Origin: Nemopilema nomurai | Taxonomy: Eukaryota; Cnidaria; Scyphozoa; Rhizostomeae; Rhizostomatidae | Length of the DNA: 64,000 nt | Assembly (NCBI GenBank): GCA_003864495.1 | Contig: ML133474.1 | Location: 784,550-848,549 of the forward strand | Reading direction: 5' to 3' | Shown: piece by piece, positions 1 through 10,940 of the stretch | How the letters are laid out: each line of letters starts with the position of its first letter | Numbering within the stretch: the stretch's first letter is position 1 | Position numbers and translations under genes: made by a program | Notes under the pieces: generated by a model | What the model was told of the DNA's origin: nothing | Database searches by the model: none | The model's input: the letters and a program-made list of their open reading frames with translations, nothing else

Positions 1-1080
1 GGTAGAAGGGGATTTCCTAAGTAGACGGTATGCAGATGGCAAAGCGGTACGGTATGCAAATAGCGCGAAAGGGATAAGCGGTCCCAATCTCTCTGGTGCT
101 TCGACTCATACATAGCGAGCATGCTACATAGCGCGTGGTTACACCGTTCTATAAGACCGTCCGTTTGCGGGTGATGGGCGGTAGTGTTTATCATTTCATA
201 GAGAAAAGATAACAAATATTCTGGACAATCTCTGACAAGAATTTCTTGCCATGATCAGATAATAACGTGCGTGGCACTCCATGCCTACAAATTGTTTCCT
301 CGACAAAGATTGCGCGAAGACGTCAGCTTCTGCGTTCCTTATTGCTTAAGTTTCTGGCCACTTAGAAAGACTATTCAAAGCCATTTAAGGGGGTGATGAT
401 CGGTGTAGATGGTGAAGCTACGACAATGAAAATAGTGCTAAAAGTTTTAACTGCCCAAACTATTGCAAGACTTCCTCTTCTATAGTTGAGCAATTAACTT
501 GTGTTGCACATATAGCATTGCTGGCATACGCGACAACTACTTCACTCATTGCGCATTTGGTCCAAAACAGCGCCGAAACTATTGCTACTTGCGTCTGTCT
601 GCACAAAGAAATGCAAACTAAAATCCTGCAAATGGAGCACTGGGGAAGGGCTAAATGCGTTCTTAATGCACCAAAATGCTTTCGCTTGCTCGTGTCACCA
701 TACAAATGGTATGTTCTTTTTACTCAAGCAAAACAAGGGCTCTGCGTGCATAGAAAAGACCTGAATGAAGCGCCTATAGTAACCTATCAAACTAGATCAA
801 AGCTGCGCGTGATCTCGTGGCAGCAGTAAAATCAGGCACGGCACTAACCTTATCTTTGTCTGGGCGAAGACCATCCTTGAAAACAACATTACCTAAGTAC
901 TTGAATTGCGGCGCGCAGAAAGTGCATTTCTTGGCCTAAAGCTGCTTCGCTTATGCGGGAAAAAACTAGGCCTTCCTAAATGTTTCTCGGAAATGCAGGA
1001 AAAAATTATGTCCTTCAAATAGACCAGACATCCCAATTTAAACCGGCGAGCAAAGTTTCCATTTAAGCGCCCACACATCT
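1..1080 (-). mobile_element. Ty3/gypsy-type LTR retrotransposon pol relic
   Basis: On the minus strand, disconnected reading frames show pol pieces in the order reverse transcriptase, RNase H, integrase. At about 1010-1035 the RT active-site region reads VYLKDII, so the usual YxDD aspartate is replaced. At about 840-905 there is the RT C-terminal motif YLGNVVFKDGLRPD. At about 377-410 the RNase H motif TDHHPLKWL is seen. At about 236-285 and 138-181 come the integrase motifs LSDHGKKFL and HHPQTDGLIER. The frame is broken by many stops and shifts. The RNase H motif lies only a few tens of bases from integrase sequence, so the end of RNase H and the zinc-binding region between them appear deleted. 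The element runs off the left edge and no LTR is recognised. It is a dead copy; the family-level call rests on motif order. Confidence 0.75.
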
Positions 1081-4019
1081 CCATTAAGAGACAATTGAAT
1101 GGAAAGAGCGAAGCTGCGAGGCACAAACAAAATGGCCTCCAACAACAAACCAAAAATGGCTGCAACATGTCTTACTCCGGAATGCATCACGGCAATGATT
1201 CATTTGTCGACTGTCATGTTTTATCCTGAAAAGAATAGACAAGCAAAATTAAAAATTCATGTCTGCGAGAAAATATCAGTGACATGATCTGAACTCGTTA
1301 GCATTTCTCGCATTGCTGATTTTGCAACACTTCACACAGCTCTTGCCGGCCTAATGGGATTCTCACAGGGCCTGCTGCCTTAAACAGCACCTCCCTTGTC
1401 TACTAAGATTGTCTAGTGTGCGTGGCAGCTGTTCAACGTTGGAAGCTGTAATGCACCTGAGTCCGCTCTTGGATCAACATTGCGAGCCAGGCGAACTATC
1501 AACAATCACATTGGTACGACAGCGGTCTCAGTAGCTCCTCTCTGTCGTCTCAGTCAGGTCTTCCAAGCCCGATCTCTGTCCTAGCAGCCATTCCTTAGCT
1601 ACGAAAATTGAAAGCGACTGCTTACCTCAATAGTCTGAATTACTGCAACAGGGCACGCACCAAAGCCTTCTATCACACTGATCCTTATGACTAACGCTGA
1701 TTGACGTTTCTTGACTCTGGTCTTTGCCTCTTCCAATAATAATCTTCATTTTCTTTGACGCAATTTCTTGACACAGCGGCATAGTTCCACAAAAGGAACC
1801 TGATTCATAATATACAGCGCCTCTCTCCCCACTCAAGGAGCAGCGAAATCCGATTGGGAAAACGTCAAGATGGCGGCTCCTCTCAGGTAATTTTACTTGG
1901 AGTCTTCTACTCCAAAGAGGATTTCGTTGCAGAGTTTTCATGCCCATTTAACAGGGCATATCCACACAAAGCAGTATGGGAAATCAATTTTCTGTTTAAA
2001 AACTTGCTTTGATTAAATTTTACTGTAATTACCAACATTGGTAGGGTTTATTAGGAAACAGGCAATAGATTCGCATAAAGACTATCAGTTTCACATCTCA
2101 TCGATTCGAATTGGCATCAATCACATGAGAAAGGGAGAACACTGGATCCTGTACGGCGCAATTCAATGCTGCAACAAACACAACCTCTGTTATAGTAGGC
2201 AACATGTCTTATCAAACTGTTTTGTTCCAGAGGTACATTTGTTCTGCTTCATATTCATTGCCTGGCAAAGAAAGGAACCAAGTCTCTCTAGAGATCTTGT
2301 AAGAGACATGGGGGTGTTTTGGTTTCGGCCATAAACCCCTCGCAAATTTTAATATCAAAAGATACTTCAGGAGGAGACTTTCTTTTTCATTGATCGGGCC
2401 GTCACATTTCGTTGATCAACCTGTCTGTGTGACGTCAAAACTCCAGCTCTGGGGGCTAATTTCTTACCTTCATAATATCAAATTTGGTTCCTGATCATTT
2501 CCATTTTTTCTCAAATATTCTAATGACAATAATGAATCATTTTTTCCGTAAGTTGATTCTTCGTTTTCCTTCCCAGATTCTCAGGTTGGTAATTTGAATT
2601 GGCATTCAAATCCTTTAAAACTGTTGATTCAATTCTAGATTGGCTTGAATTAAATTTGACTATAGTACAAATTCTGCTTGCAAGTTGGCAATCCGTTAGC
2701 CATGATCAGTTAGCCATTTGCAAAAAATCAGTTCTCTGAGACTTTGAGGACCTTTAACTTAACTTAGACGCTTTCAAGATATTCATTTACTAGTCTTTAT
2801 TAGCTCGTTGAAAATTTTCAAACGTGCATGATTGTAAGGCTGGGTCCTGATAGCCTTTTGGCAACTTTTCCCATATTGGAGCCAATTAGGGCGATCAAGG
2901 CACGTTCTAGAGTGGGAATCGAAGGCACGAATATAATAAGAAAGCAAATGGGTTGTTCTTGGGTTTTAACAGGGTGGTCATTAAACTTGCTTACGTCATC
3001 GGCTGTACAAATAATGCAGCGTATCCAGCTGACAAAGGCGCTTAATTTTCTTTAATTCTCACTTTGTTATGTCACTGAATCTGGCTTCTATTCTAATTTG
3101 CATTCCAAGTTTGCGCGTACGTGTCAGTCTCTAGTCTCGTTAACAATTCATACCAAAGACTTGTGTGTCTTCGATGCATGCCTTGTGGAACACTGCTGCG
3201 CCATAATAAAACTCCCTGACCGAGGTTTATGGAGGTGACATGCGTTAAATCTTTGCCAGCGCTAAAAGTGGCCTGCTCAGAAACGCAGTTGCTGAGTGGA
3301 TGCCTTATAAATATGACTGCGAATCAAACATCAGGCAGAAATTTATTCTCCAATCTTCTCTTGGCGAGCCTATAGGTTATCTTTCATCGCATGACGGTCT
3401 TACAGATTTGGAAAAATACTACATCTCTCACGTCTATTGGGCTTTCGAAAATATCTGTTATGATATTATGGCGTTTCAAACATTGAATCTATATTTGCAG
3501 CCATAAAATCTTTGCACCTTCAATGCAATCTTTGCATCCTTTTCAACAACAAAAAGTAAACATAGATGCATACACATGAAATTATCCAAGCTAATGTTAA
3601 TGTATATAGCAAATGAAAATAATCGTAACAAACTCTGTAAAACCTTAAAATACGAATCCTTAGATTTCGTTCTATGATCAATCCAAAAATGCTTCTGATA
3701 TTTAAAGGCTTGCAAATCTTCACGACTATACGCCCATTTAGCCAACTAAACTAGAATGTTTAATGGCAAAGCGATTTGTTGCCTACGTATGTGCCATCGT
3801 GGGTTGAAAATCGCATAGGCTTTCAGTCTGAAAGAAGCTGACAGTTCTCTGACAAAATGTTCCGCAACCCTGGCAAAAGGTAGTCCAGTCTCATCACGGT
3901 TGCATGCTACTCTAGTGGATTACATGAAAAAATAACGCAAATTATGCCAATCTGCTCGTTTACTTTGATGAAAACATCTTAAAGCAGCGTTGTGGAGTTC
4001 CTATTCTCCCTCGCTATGC
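1081..4019. other. Intergenic, no supported gene
   Basis: Short open frames here (for example 1627-1947, 2038-2334 and 2828-3055) show no recognisable domain and no credible splice pattern. A chance TGACGTCA palindrome lies near 2430. No poly(A) signal could be tied to the RBM12-like gene that ends at 4020. Confidence 0.5.
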
Positions 4020-5342
4020 CTACATAATAAACAGCTCGACCTTCCTCTTCCCAATAGGCCTCTTGTTCAGATTGGTGATGGCTCTGTTCGCGTCTCTTCC
4101 AGCGCGAAACGTGATGATGGCGTCACCTGAAGATCTGCCATCTTCCGAGTAGTGAATACGAACAGAGTCAGGAATAGCCCCATAGCCCCAGAAGAAGCCG
4201 ATTATTTCCTCCGGCGTAATAGAGAACGGGAGGTTACGTATGCCGACCACTTTGCCCTCATTGATATCCCGCATGTTGATGTTGGCATTGCGGGCCACCC
4301 TCCGTATCACCGGGTCTTCCGTCGACTCTCGCCTGCCCGAAGCCTTCGACGCAGGCTCTGATGACGTGTCATCTACCTGGGATATGGCAGTCTGAAGAAG
4401 TTCAAGCAGATTCTGCAGCTGCGCCTTGCTCTTCGGCATTGCCAAATCGTGTCCGGTCGTGGCGGACACCGGACGTTCTCGCTGTTCGGTCCTCTCCTCC
4501 TGCCTGGCTAGCCTGATGCCTTCCTTGATCTCGTCCCTTCTTGCACGAGTGACGGAGATTATTCGCGGGCCAATTCTTCTTCCGTCGCGTTCTAGGGCTT
4601 CCCTGGCATCTTGCTCAGAGAAGAACTCCACTATGGCCTCCCCGTTTGGTCTTCCGACGAACCTTCCCCCTTCGTGGCGGCAAACATACACCTCTCTAGT
4701 CAGAATGCCTCTAAAAAAGTTTTGAATATCGAGATCTGTCACCGTGTACGGCAGCGCACCAGCCTTGATGAACTTCCTTTCACTGAAATCGTCTGTTTCT
4801 CCCCTCGGGGGAGGATGCTTGCCAAGCTCGTCAAGGCCACTGCCTCGGCCTTTCCCGCCACGCTGCGTTCGGAAGTCTGAGACGAAGCCGCCTCTCTCCT
4901 CCCTACCAATTCCTCTAGGCGCACGGGTGTCAAAATCGCGGCTACTACGATCCACTTCAAAGCGTCCGGGAAGCATTCCACGCCCTCTTCCCCTTCCTCG
5001 TCCTCTAAAGGATGGCGTAGGGCGTCCAAAGCCCCCTCTTCCACGACTAGGGGGGCTTCCCCTCAAGCCAGATCCTAGCGATCGTCTACTGAGTACTGCA
5101 TCCATTTCTGCAGAGCTGCTTAAGGAGATTGTTACCCTGCGGGGACCAATCATTTGACCGCTGCGGGTCGTCGCTCTTCTTGCCTCGTCATCGTCGCTGA
5201 AGACAGCAAAGCCTACTGGGACACCTTTGTCACGTCCTACGTGGAGGTCGTCTTCTCTGATCCTAAGGCCCCTGAAGAGGGTCCTTAAGTCTCTTGGAGT
5301 GGCATCAAATGGGAACCCAGATAGTTTCAATACAACTACCAT
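4020..5342 (-). CDS. RBM12-like RNA-binding protein (three RRMs, RGG-rich)
   Basis: A single uninterrupted frame encodes 440 residues. RRM1 (about 2-76) begins MVVVLKLSGFPFDATPRDLR and resembles the N-terminal RRM of RBM12/RBM12B, including the trailing SSSAEMDAVLSRR segment. An RGG/RG-rich stretch follows (about 91-125 and 144-167), then RRM2 (about 190-267), a charged linker with a short possible helix (about 305-325), and RRM3 (about 363-438) that ends the protein. These look like quasi-RRMs of the hnRNP F/H-RBM12 type, which bind RNA and are usually nuclear; the RNA targets are not inferable. The protein is much shorter than human RBM12 (about 930 residues) and lacks its proline-rich regions. 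An intronless coding region is known for vertebrate RBM12, so it does not by itself imply a retrocopy. The start is the first ATG of the frame and is the conserved family N-terminus. Confidence 0.85.
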   Translation of the reverse strand: MVVVLKLSGFPFDATPRDLRTLFRGLRIREDDLHVGRDKGVPVGFAVFSDDDEARRATTRSGQMIGPRRVTISLSSSAEMDAVLSRRSLGSGLRGSPPSRGRGGFGRPTPSFRGRGRGRGRGMLPGRFEVDRSSRDFDTRAPRGIGREERGGFVSDFRTQRGGKGRGSGLDELGKHPPPRGETDDFSERKFIKAGALPYTVTDLDIQNFFRGILTREVYVCRHEGGRFVGRPNGEAIVEFFSEQDAREALERDGRRIGPRIISVTRARRDEIKEGIRLARQEERTEQRERPVSATTGHDLAMPKSKAQLQNLLELLQTAISQVDDTSSEPASKASGRRESTEDPVIRRVARNANINMRDINEGKVVGIRNLPFSITPEEIIGFFWGYGAIPDSVRIHYSEDGRSSGDAIITFRAGRDANRAITNLNKRPIGKRKVELFIM

Positions 5343-8300
5343 CTTCTAATATTCTTCTTCTCCCTCTTAGTAAATATGGACTCACTAGAATTATAAATCA
5401 GATTTTTCAGCTCCACCGACATCAATAATGGCAACACTGAGCCAAGAACAGCAACAATGCAATAGAGAGTCGAACTCTTTCAATGCTGCTAAAGCTTTAA
5501 CATTTTGCCAGGCACCAGTGTGAGGTTTACAAAAGGTATGGCAGTTATCCAGCATTTTGCATCAAATTTCAACAGCCTGATCACAAATATCACAAATTCT
5601 CTAATCATTGAAAAACAACACTTTCCATGCATCTTTTAAAAAGAGGCATGTCTTCAAGTATGTGAGATCAATCTCTGAGCTTTGCATGCCTTCTTTATAG
5701 CTACTGATGTGGTATGTTCAAACAACATATTCCAATGCTTAATCAGACAATCATAGACTGTCAAAATGCTTTTCACTGTCTCCTTACAAGTGCATTCCTC
5801 TTATAATAAACATTTCCAGCTGACTTGACAATGCTGAATATACAGCATTAGCATACAGCACAACTCATAATTTTCTTCATTTGCATCTACTTTTGCTTCT
5901 CCTTCATATCATAATTAATCTACAGGAAAACTTGATAGTCAGAAAGCTATTGTATCTATTCTAACATCATCTTGTTTGACTTCTAATTTCTTTGAAATGC
6001 AAAGTTTGCAAATATTGCCCTCTTGAATTAGTTCACCATTCAATGCTATTTTGTTGACTCAACAAATATGAATTGCTTTGGTGTTTATTGGTCCTTTTTG
6101 CACCATGCTTCAAGCTATGGCCAAATATGTCTCTTTAAAGATAAGTCAGTTTGAGCTGCATTAGCTGAAAACAAACATCAATTGGGTATTTCTTGCTTTT
6201 GCACAAAAATCTGCCATCAAATAATGTGCCATTAAGATGGTTCCACTGGCACATGTAATGTTAAAAAATCCTTGTGTTGCATAGGAAACTGCGGGCAGTT
6301 ACTTCTTTAAAGCTTTTGCCATTGCTTTCCCTTCTAATATTACAATTGCAACATGCATACAAACGTCTTTTAAGAAAGTCACACCTAGTATACCCCTGTG
6401 GGATATTTTTCAGAAAAACATAAACTATTTAGAAAAAGCTCTAACAGAAGACTACACACTCAATTGAATCTGAGTTGAACAAAAGTCAGAAAATTTACCT
6501 CTGGTAAACTGGCTTCAGAAATGCTTCACCACTGAAAAAAGGAAAACATAAATTCAATGCATGCTTGGAAATCAGCGAATTCAACAGAATTTAAGAAGAT
6601 TTGGGTTGTTGTATTAGCATTAGGAATCTAGGGGCAATGGTGGGAAACGCCAGGCTTCTCTGGCCTAAAAATTGCTACTGACTTAATCTGGAAAGCATAC
6701 TGAACTAGCCTTTGCAAAAAGTTGATTTCTTACAAAAATGGCAATTAGAGATCCATGATCTGTTGAAAAATATGTTATATAAATTAAAAATAAGTTTTTA
6801 ATTTAAATATACCCATATATCTAACTTGCCTTCTTTCTTTAATTCTGCTTAGAGATGTACCAGATATCTGGTAGGCTGGATTGCCAATTTAAAAAAAATC
6901 TAATTACAGCTGGATAAGTTCTCAAAATTCGGCCATCAACTGGATTTTTTTGAATTTTATTTAGAACTGTGACAGTGTGCAGAGAAAACCAAAACTAATT
7001 CTAACAGTGTAGATATAACAAACAATAAGAATCAGTAATCAAAAGCAGAAGAGTAAAGCATTAGGAACCAAACATTTATGACATGAGAAAGAGAGGAGAA
7101 TTTATGAGCTGCTATCATCAACATCTTAGAGATGCTTCATAACAGTGGGTTCATAGGTGTTGAGGATGAGAAGGATCTTGATAATTGACTAAGTGTACTT
7201 TTTATTTGAAGTGGTAAAAGTGATGAAAGTGTTGAGCTTCACATTTCCTTCTTTTGTTTTGTCAAATATTGTTGTTTGTTGTTGTGTCTGTCATTCCAAG
7301 ATGAAAAGGGGGTGGGGGGTTGCCATGGAAAATTTAGACATCTTGATGTTGGTTAGGAGAGAGTTTACAACTTTAAGACAAATTTCCAGAAAAGGGAGGG
7401 AGCGCAAAATAAGAATGACTTTCAGTCAGTAGAATTTACCCAGTGGCCAAGAGGAAACTGGTCTTGAAGGTTAATAGAATCTGGCCGGATTATTTTTCTG
7501 TTCTCTTTTGATCGTAAAGCTTATTGAAGAGAAGAGAAATACTTAAAGAATCCGGTTCTGACCGGGCTCTTAAAATGCTGATCCAGTTCACCCCTTGTTT
7601 AGCTTCTGATGTCTCTGGCAGCCTTAACGATTGACACAAGACAATTTTGAGAATATTTGTATAAATTACATTACATAAAATTACATAAAAACATGTTTAT
7701 TATTTTTACTTTGGTTTTTCAATAGGCCCCCGTTCCTTGTTTAGCAAATATATACATGACTATATGGTCATGGTCTGGACTTGTTATTAAAAGCCTCTGA
7801 ACTGGTAATTACTTGACAACTTTGCTTCTCTTAGATACATTTTAAGAAAACACGTTAACAAATCTCACACCGTGTGTAACACGACCACCCTTGTTATTTA
7901 TTAAGCGCCTTGCTTTTTTGTGGTTGGTCATCACAAGCAACCACCAATTTGAAACGTGGAATCCTAGCTTTTTAGGCCGACGTGACTAGGTACGGGGTCT
8001 AGTAAATATTCGCACCACATAATAAATAGGGTTAGGCCGATTGCTCTCTTGCTACAGTCCAGATTGCCTCGTTAATTGACTTATCTGTCGGATAGGGAGG
8101 GAATGTTGCAAATTTTCTTATTTAGTGCGAATGTTTACTAGCCTTGCGCCGGTTAGTCTTGATTATCGCAAGAAACGAACATTTTTTGGTAGGTTTGACT
8201 AATTCTAGGTGGTTTTCTTTAACGCATAACGAGCAAGGGGGCCTTTTGAGCTTAATTTCCGACACTTAGACGACTAGGCTACAACAGGAGGAAAGACGAA

Positions 8301-9968
8301 TAGGGTGCCTTCTAAAGCGGCAGAACAGGTGGAAATGCACATTCCACGTTCCAGTAACGTTTTCTATACACTGAGAATTGATTCAAATTTCTAGTTAAAA
8401 TGTCACAATGAAGAACACAATGTGATTTTAATTCGCAGCACGTACCTTGAAACGAGAAAAGAAAAGTTTCTTTCAGATCTTGGCTGCTCAACTCCACATT
8501 GCAGTGAGAACGGCGAGGGCTGACATGTATTCGTTCCCAGACCCTACAAGCCTCTCCTCCGTCAACGTCATGATAGACGGGTCGCCTGACAAACAAAAGT
8601 CCAGGGTTTTTGACGAATTTAAAGAGAGGAGGGACCCCTTACTTTCCGCTGCTCCTTTTTCTTTTTCAAAAGCCACCCTTTTGCTGCAATAAAAATGTCT
8701 CGAGTTCCAAGACTTGCATTACTAGTGCCAGTAACTCATTTACTTGACAATATTGACGTAAATTGTGGCTTACCAAATTTCAAACATGAACCTGACCCCA
8801 ATAAATGGATAAAATATTGCCCAGACAGTTAGTAACCAACTTGAAAATAACTGGTGAGGCCATCGCACATTCCCCCAAAATATTACATGATTATAATCAC
8901 ACAAACGGTTTAGCTCTCATAAAAATTTGGATTCAGAGACAACTGTTATAAAAACTGAATTTTTAAATATCAGGATTATGACATAAAAAGTGGACCATTT
9001 TCTTGGCCTTTCAATTTACAGACTATTCTAAATTCTAAACAATACAAACACTCACTATACTCTAGATACCTGAGCAATGGGCCGGAAAAGAATATTCTTC
9101 ATTATCTCACATTTTTGAAGAAATGTTGATTGTTCAAAATAACACAGAAAATCAGCAACAACAATTATAATGATCAATGCAATTCTATTATAAATTGAGC
9201 ACAGTCAACATTCAATCGTTAAAATTCAAGAAATGGATTCTAGAATAGAATTTGACCAAGATCCTTTTCAACATGCAATGAAATGATTATTAGCAATTTC
9301 TATTTGCAGAAAAGTATTTCTAGCATGAAAGAAGAAGTGAGTCTTTTTAGTATATTTATAGTTTTTATATAAAGACCTTCAGCCTTGTTAACATATTACT
9401 TGAGCAGAGACAATATGCTACCAATTTATGTTGGATAGTCAAATGAGTATTTTCATAAAAGCCAAAGAAATTTGTCTGTTGAAATGGATGGATCTTCTGA
9501 AAAGTACCCTGCCAAATCATACAATGCACATGGAGGCAAAGCAATTACTACGTTTTAGATCTTACACTGCCCCTTTTTGCAAACAGCTTTCAGAAATAAA
9601 GAAACAACAATAGTGAAGTATTGTGAAATGGTAACCAACATTATCCACAATAGAAGTTTAATTTCAAAGATCAGTGTGTCAGGAACTTTAAAACTCCTAA
9701 AGCCATATAAAAAAGATTTCCCTATTAAAAGAGTTAGATTAAAACTTAAATTAAATTTTCCACAAACTCATATCCTGAATATAGTTTGCTAAGGGATATA
9801 TTTGAATAATCAATAAAACCTAGGTATGTGTGGTATTTTACAGTCAACCTTGGGCCAGCATCAGAGTATAGCTACATATCCATTACAACTGTAGTCAGCT
9901 TTGCTTGTTTCATATACCCAATATTTGCAACACAATATAGGTATCAGATTTAATCTGATTTATACTCT
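5343..9968. other. AT-rich intergenic region
   Basis: This stretch lies upstream of the RBM12-like gene and downstream of C1GALT1. It probably holds the 5' UTR and promoter of the former and the 3' UTR of the latter. The open frames at 7193-7432, 8312-8692 and 9428-9792 have no recognisable domain. No repeat array or RNA gene was identified. Confidence 0.45.
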
Positions 9969-10940
9969 CTACTTAAATGCCAAATTATTTATTCCATAAG
10001 GAAAAAGATGATGGACAAAATAGTCATAAATATACATGTTTTGAATGTTTACATAATGGTAAGTCATTGATTGATCGGAGCAGCAATCAGGCCCTGTAAG
10101 AAGAGGGTATTTATCATAAGAGTGTAGCCAATCATCCTTGCCAATATAGCCTGGAATTAGATGGTAGTCCAGAGAATATGGGTGAAAAGTTTGACGTCCA
10201 AGTTTGTCTCTCGTGTCTGATGGATGCACGTCATAAACTGCTAGGCACTGTCCAATGGCAACATCCTCAGCAAAAAACTTCAGAGGACATTTCCAAGGAT
10301 TGTTCATTGCCCGCATGAACTGCCTCACAGCTTTCCTACTCAAGATGTACCCAGCACCACCGCTGTTGTAACCGCCAAATGGAGTGAACCATCTTCCAAA
10401 GAAATGGGCTCCATTGGAGTCGTAATTTGAAAGAAAATGGCGAACATTGTCAACCACTACAAATGAGTCATCGTCTGCTTTCAAAAACCAATCTGCGTCA
10501 TTAAGATGATGCTTATAAATATACTTGAAGGCAGCCCTTGTTTTGCCCCACAAGTTATCCCTGCCTTCCGCTACACCGAGATTGATGGATGGATATGATG
10601 GGTCATCTTCAGAGCTCATAAATATCAATTTATTGCAACGCCGACCCCAAGTTTCCTTAACAGCCTTTCCTTTGGACCTAATAGTCTTTGGGCTTGTAAG
10701 AATCCAACATAAAACTCGGACATCTCGGTATAATTTCTTTGCGACCGAATTATTAAAAGAAGCGTCCGTTTCTTGGAGGTAGTCCTGATTGTCAGACTCT
10801 TCTTTCTCTGGTTGTATATAATCTCCCACTTGTTTTGAGCATGACAAAGTGTCTGGAACTTTGAATATTATTGTCAAAAATAGGCCTACCGTAATACCAA
10901 ATATAAATACAAACAATTTTAATCTCTGTACGCTAGCCAT
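9969..10940 (-). CDS. C1GALT1: Core-1 beta-1,3-galactosyltransferase (C1GALT1/T-synthase)
   Basis: One exon encodes 323 residues of a type II Golgi membrane glycosyltransferase. A short cytosolic tail is followed by a signal anchor at about residues 7-27, then a stem, then the catalytic domain from about residue 72. The family hallmarks are clear: VRVLCWILTSPKT, KETWGRRCNKLIFMSSE, DADWFLKADDDSFVVVDN with the metal-binding DDD at 156-158, GGYNSGGAGYILS, EDVAIG (225-230), TFHPYSLDYHLIPGY, and GPDCCSD before the C-terminal SMTYHYVN. The enzyme transfers galactose from UDP-Gal to GalNAc-O-Ser/Thr to form the core 1 O-glycan. The intact DDD argues against the non-catalytic chaperone C1GALT1C1. Length fits the family (human 363), with a shorter C-terminus. 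The absence of introns is notable because vertebrate C1GALT1 coding sequence is split; a retroposed copy is possible. Confidence 0.92.
   Translation of the reverse strand: MASVQRLKLFVFIFGITVGLFLTIIFKVPDTLSCSKQVGDYIQPEKEESDNQDYLQETDASFNNSVAKKLYRDVRVLCWILTSPKTIRSKGKAVKETWGRRCNKLIFMSSEDDPSYPSINLGVAEGRDNLWGKTRAAFKYIYKHHLNDADWFLKADDDSFVVVDNVRHFLSNYDSNGAHFFGRWFTPFGGYNSGGAGYILSRKAVRQFMRAMNNPWKCPLKFFAEDVAIGQCLAVYDVHPSDTRDKLGRQTFHPYSLDYHLIPGYIGKDDWLHSYDKYPLLTGPDCCSDQSMTYHYVNIQNMYIYDYFVHHLFPYGINNLAFK

Noticed and set aside
2430..2437. TGACGTCA palindrome
   Set aside because: An isolated chance match with no gene nearby. The same motif also occurs inside PPP4R1 exon 17, showing that single matches mean little.
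4152..5157. Plus-strand frames of 69-137 codons opposite the RBM12-like gene
   Set aside because: They are antisense shadows of the RRM/RGG coding sequence and have low-complexity Pro/Ser/Arg composition with no domain.
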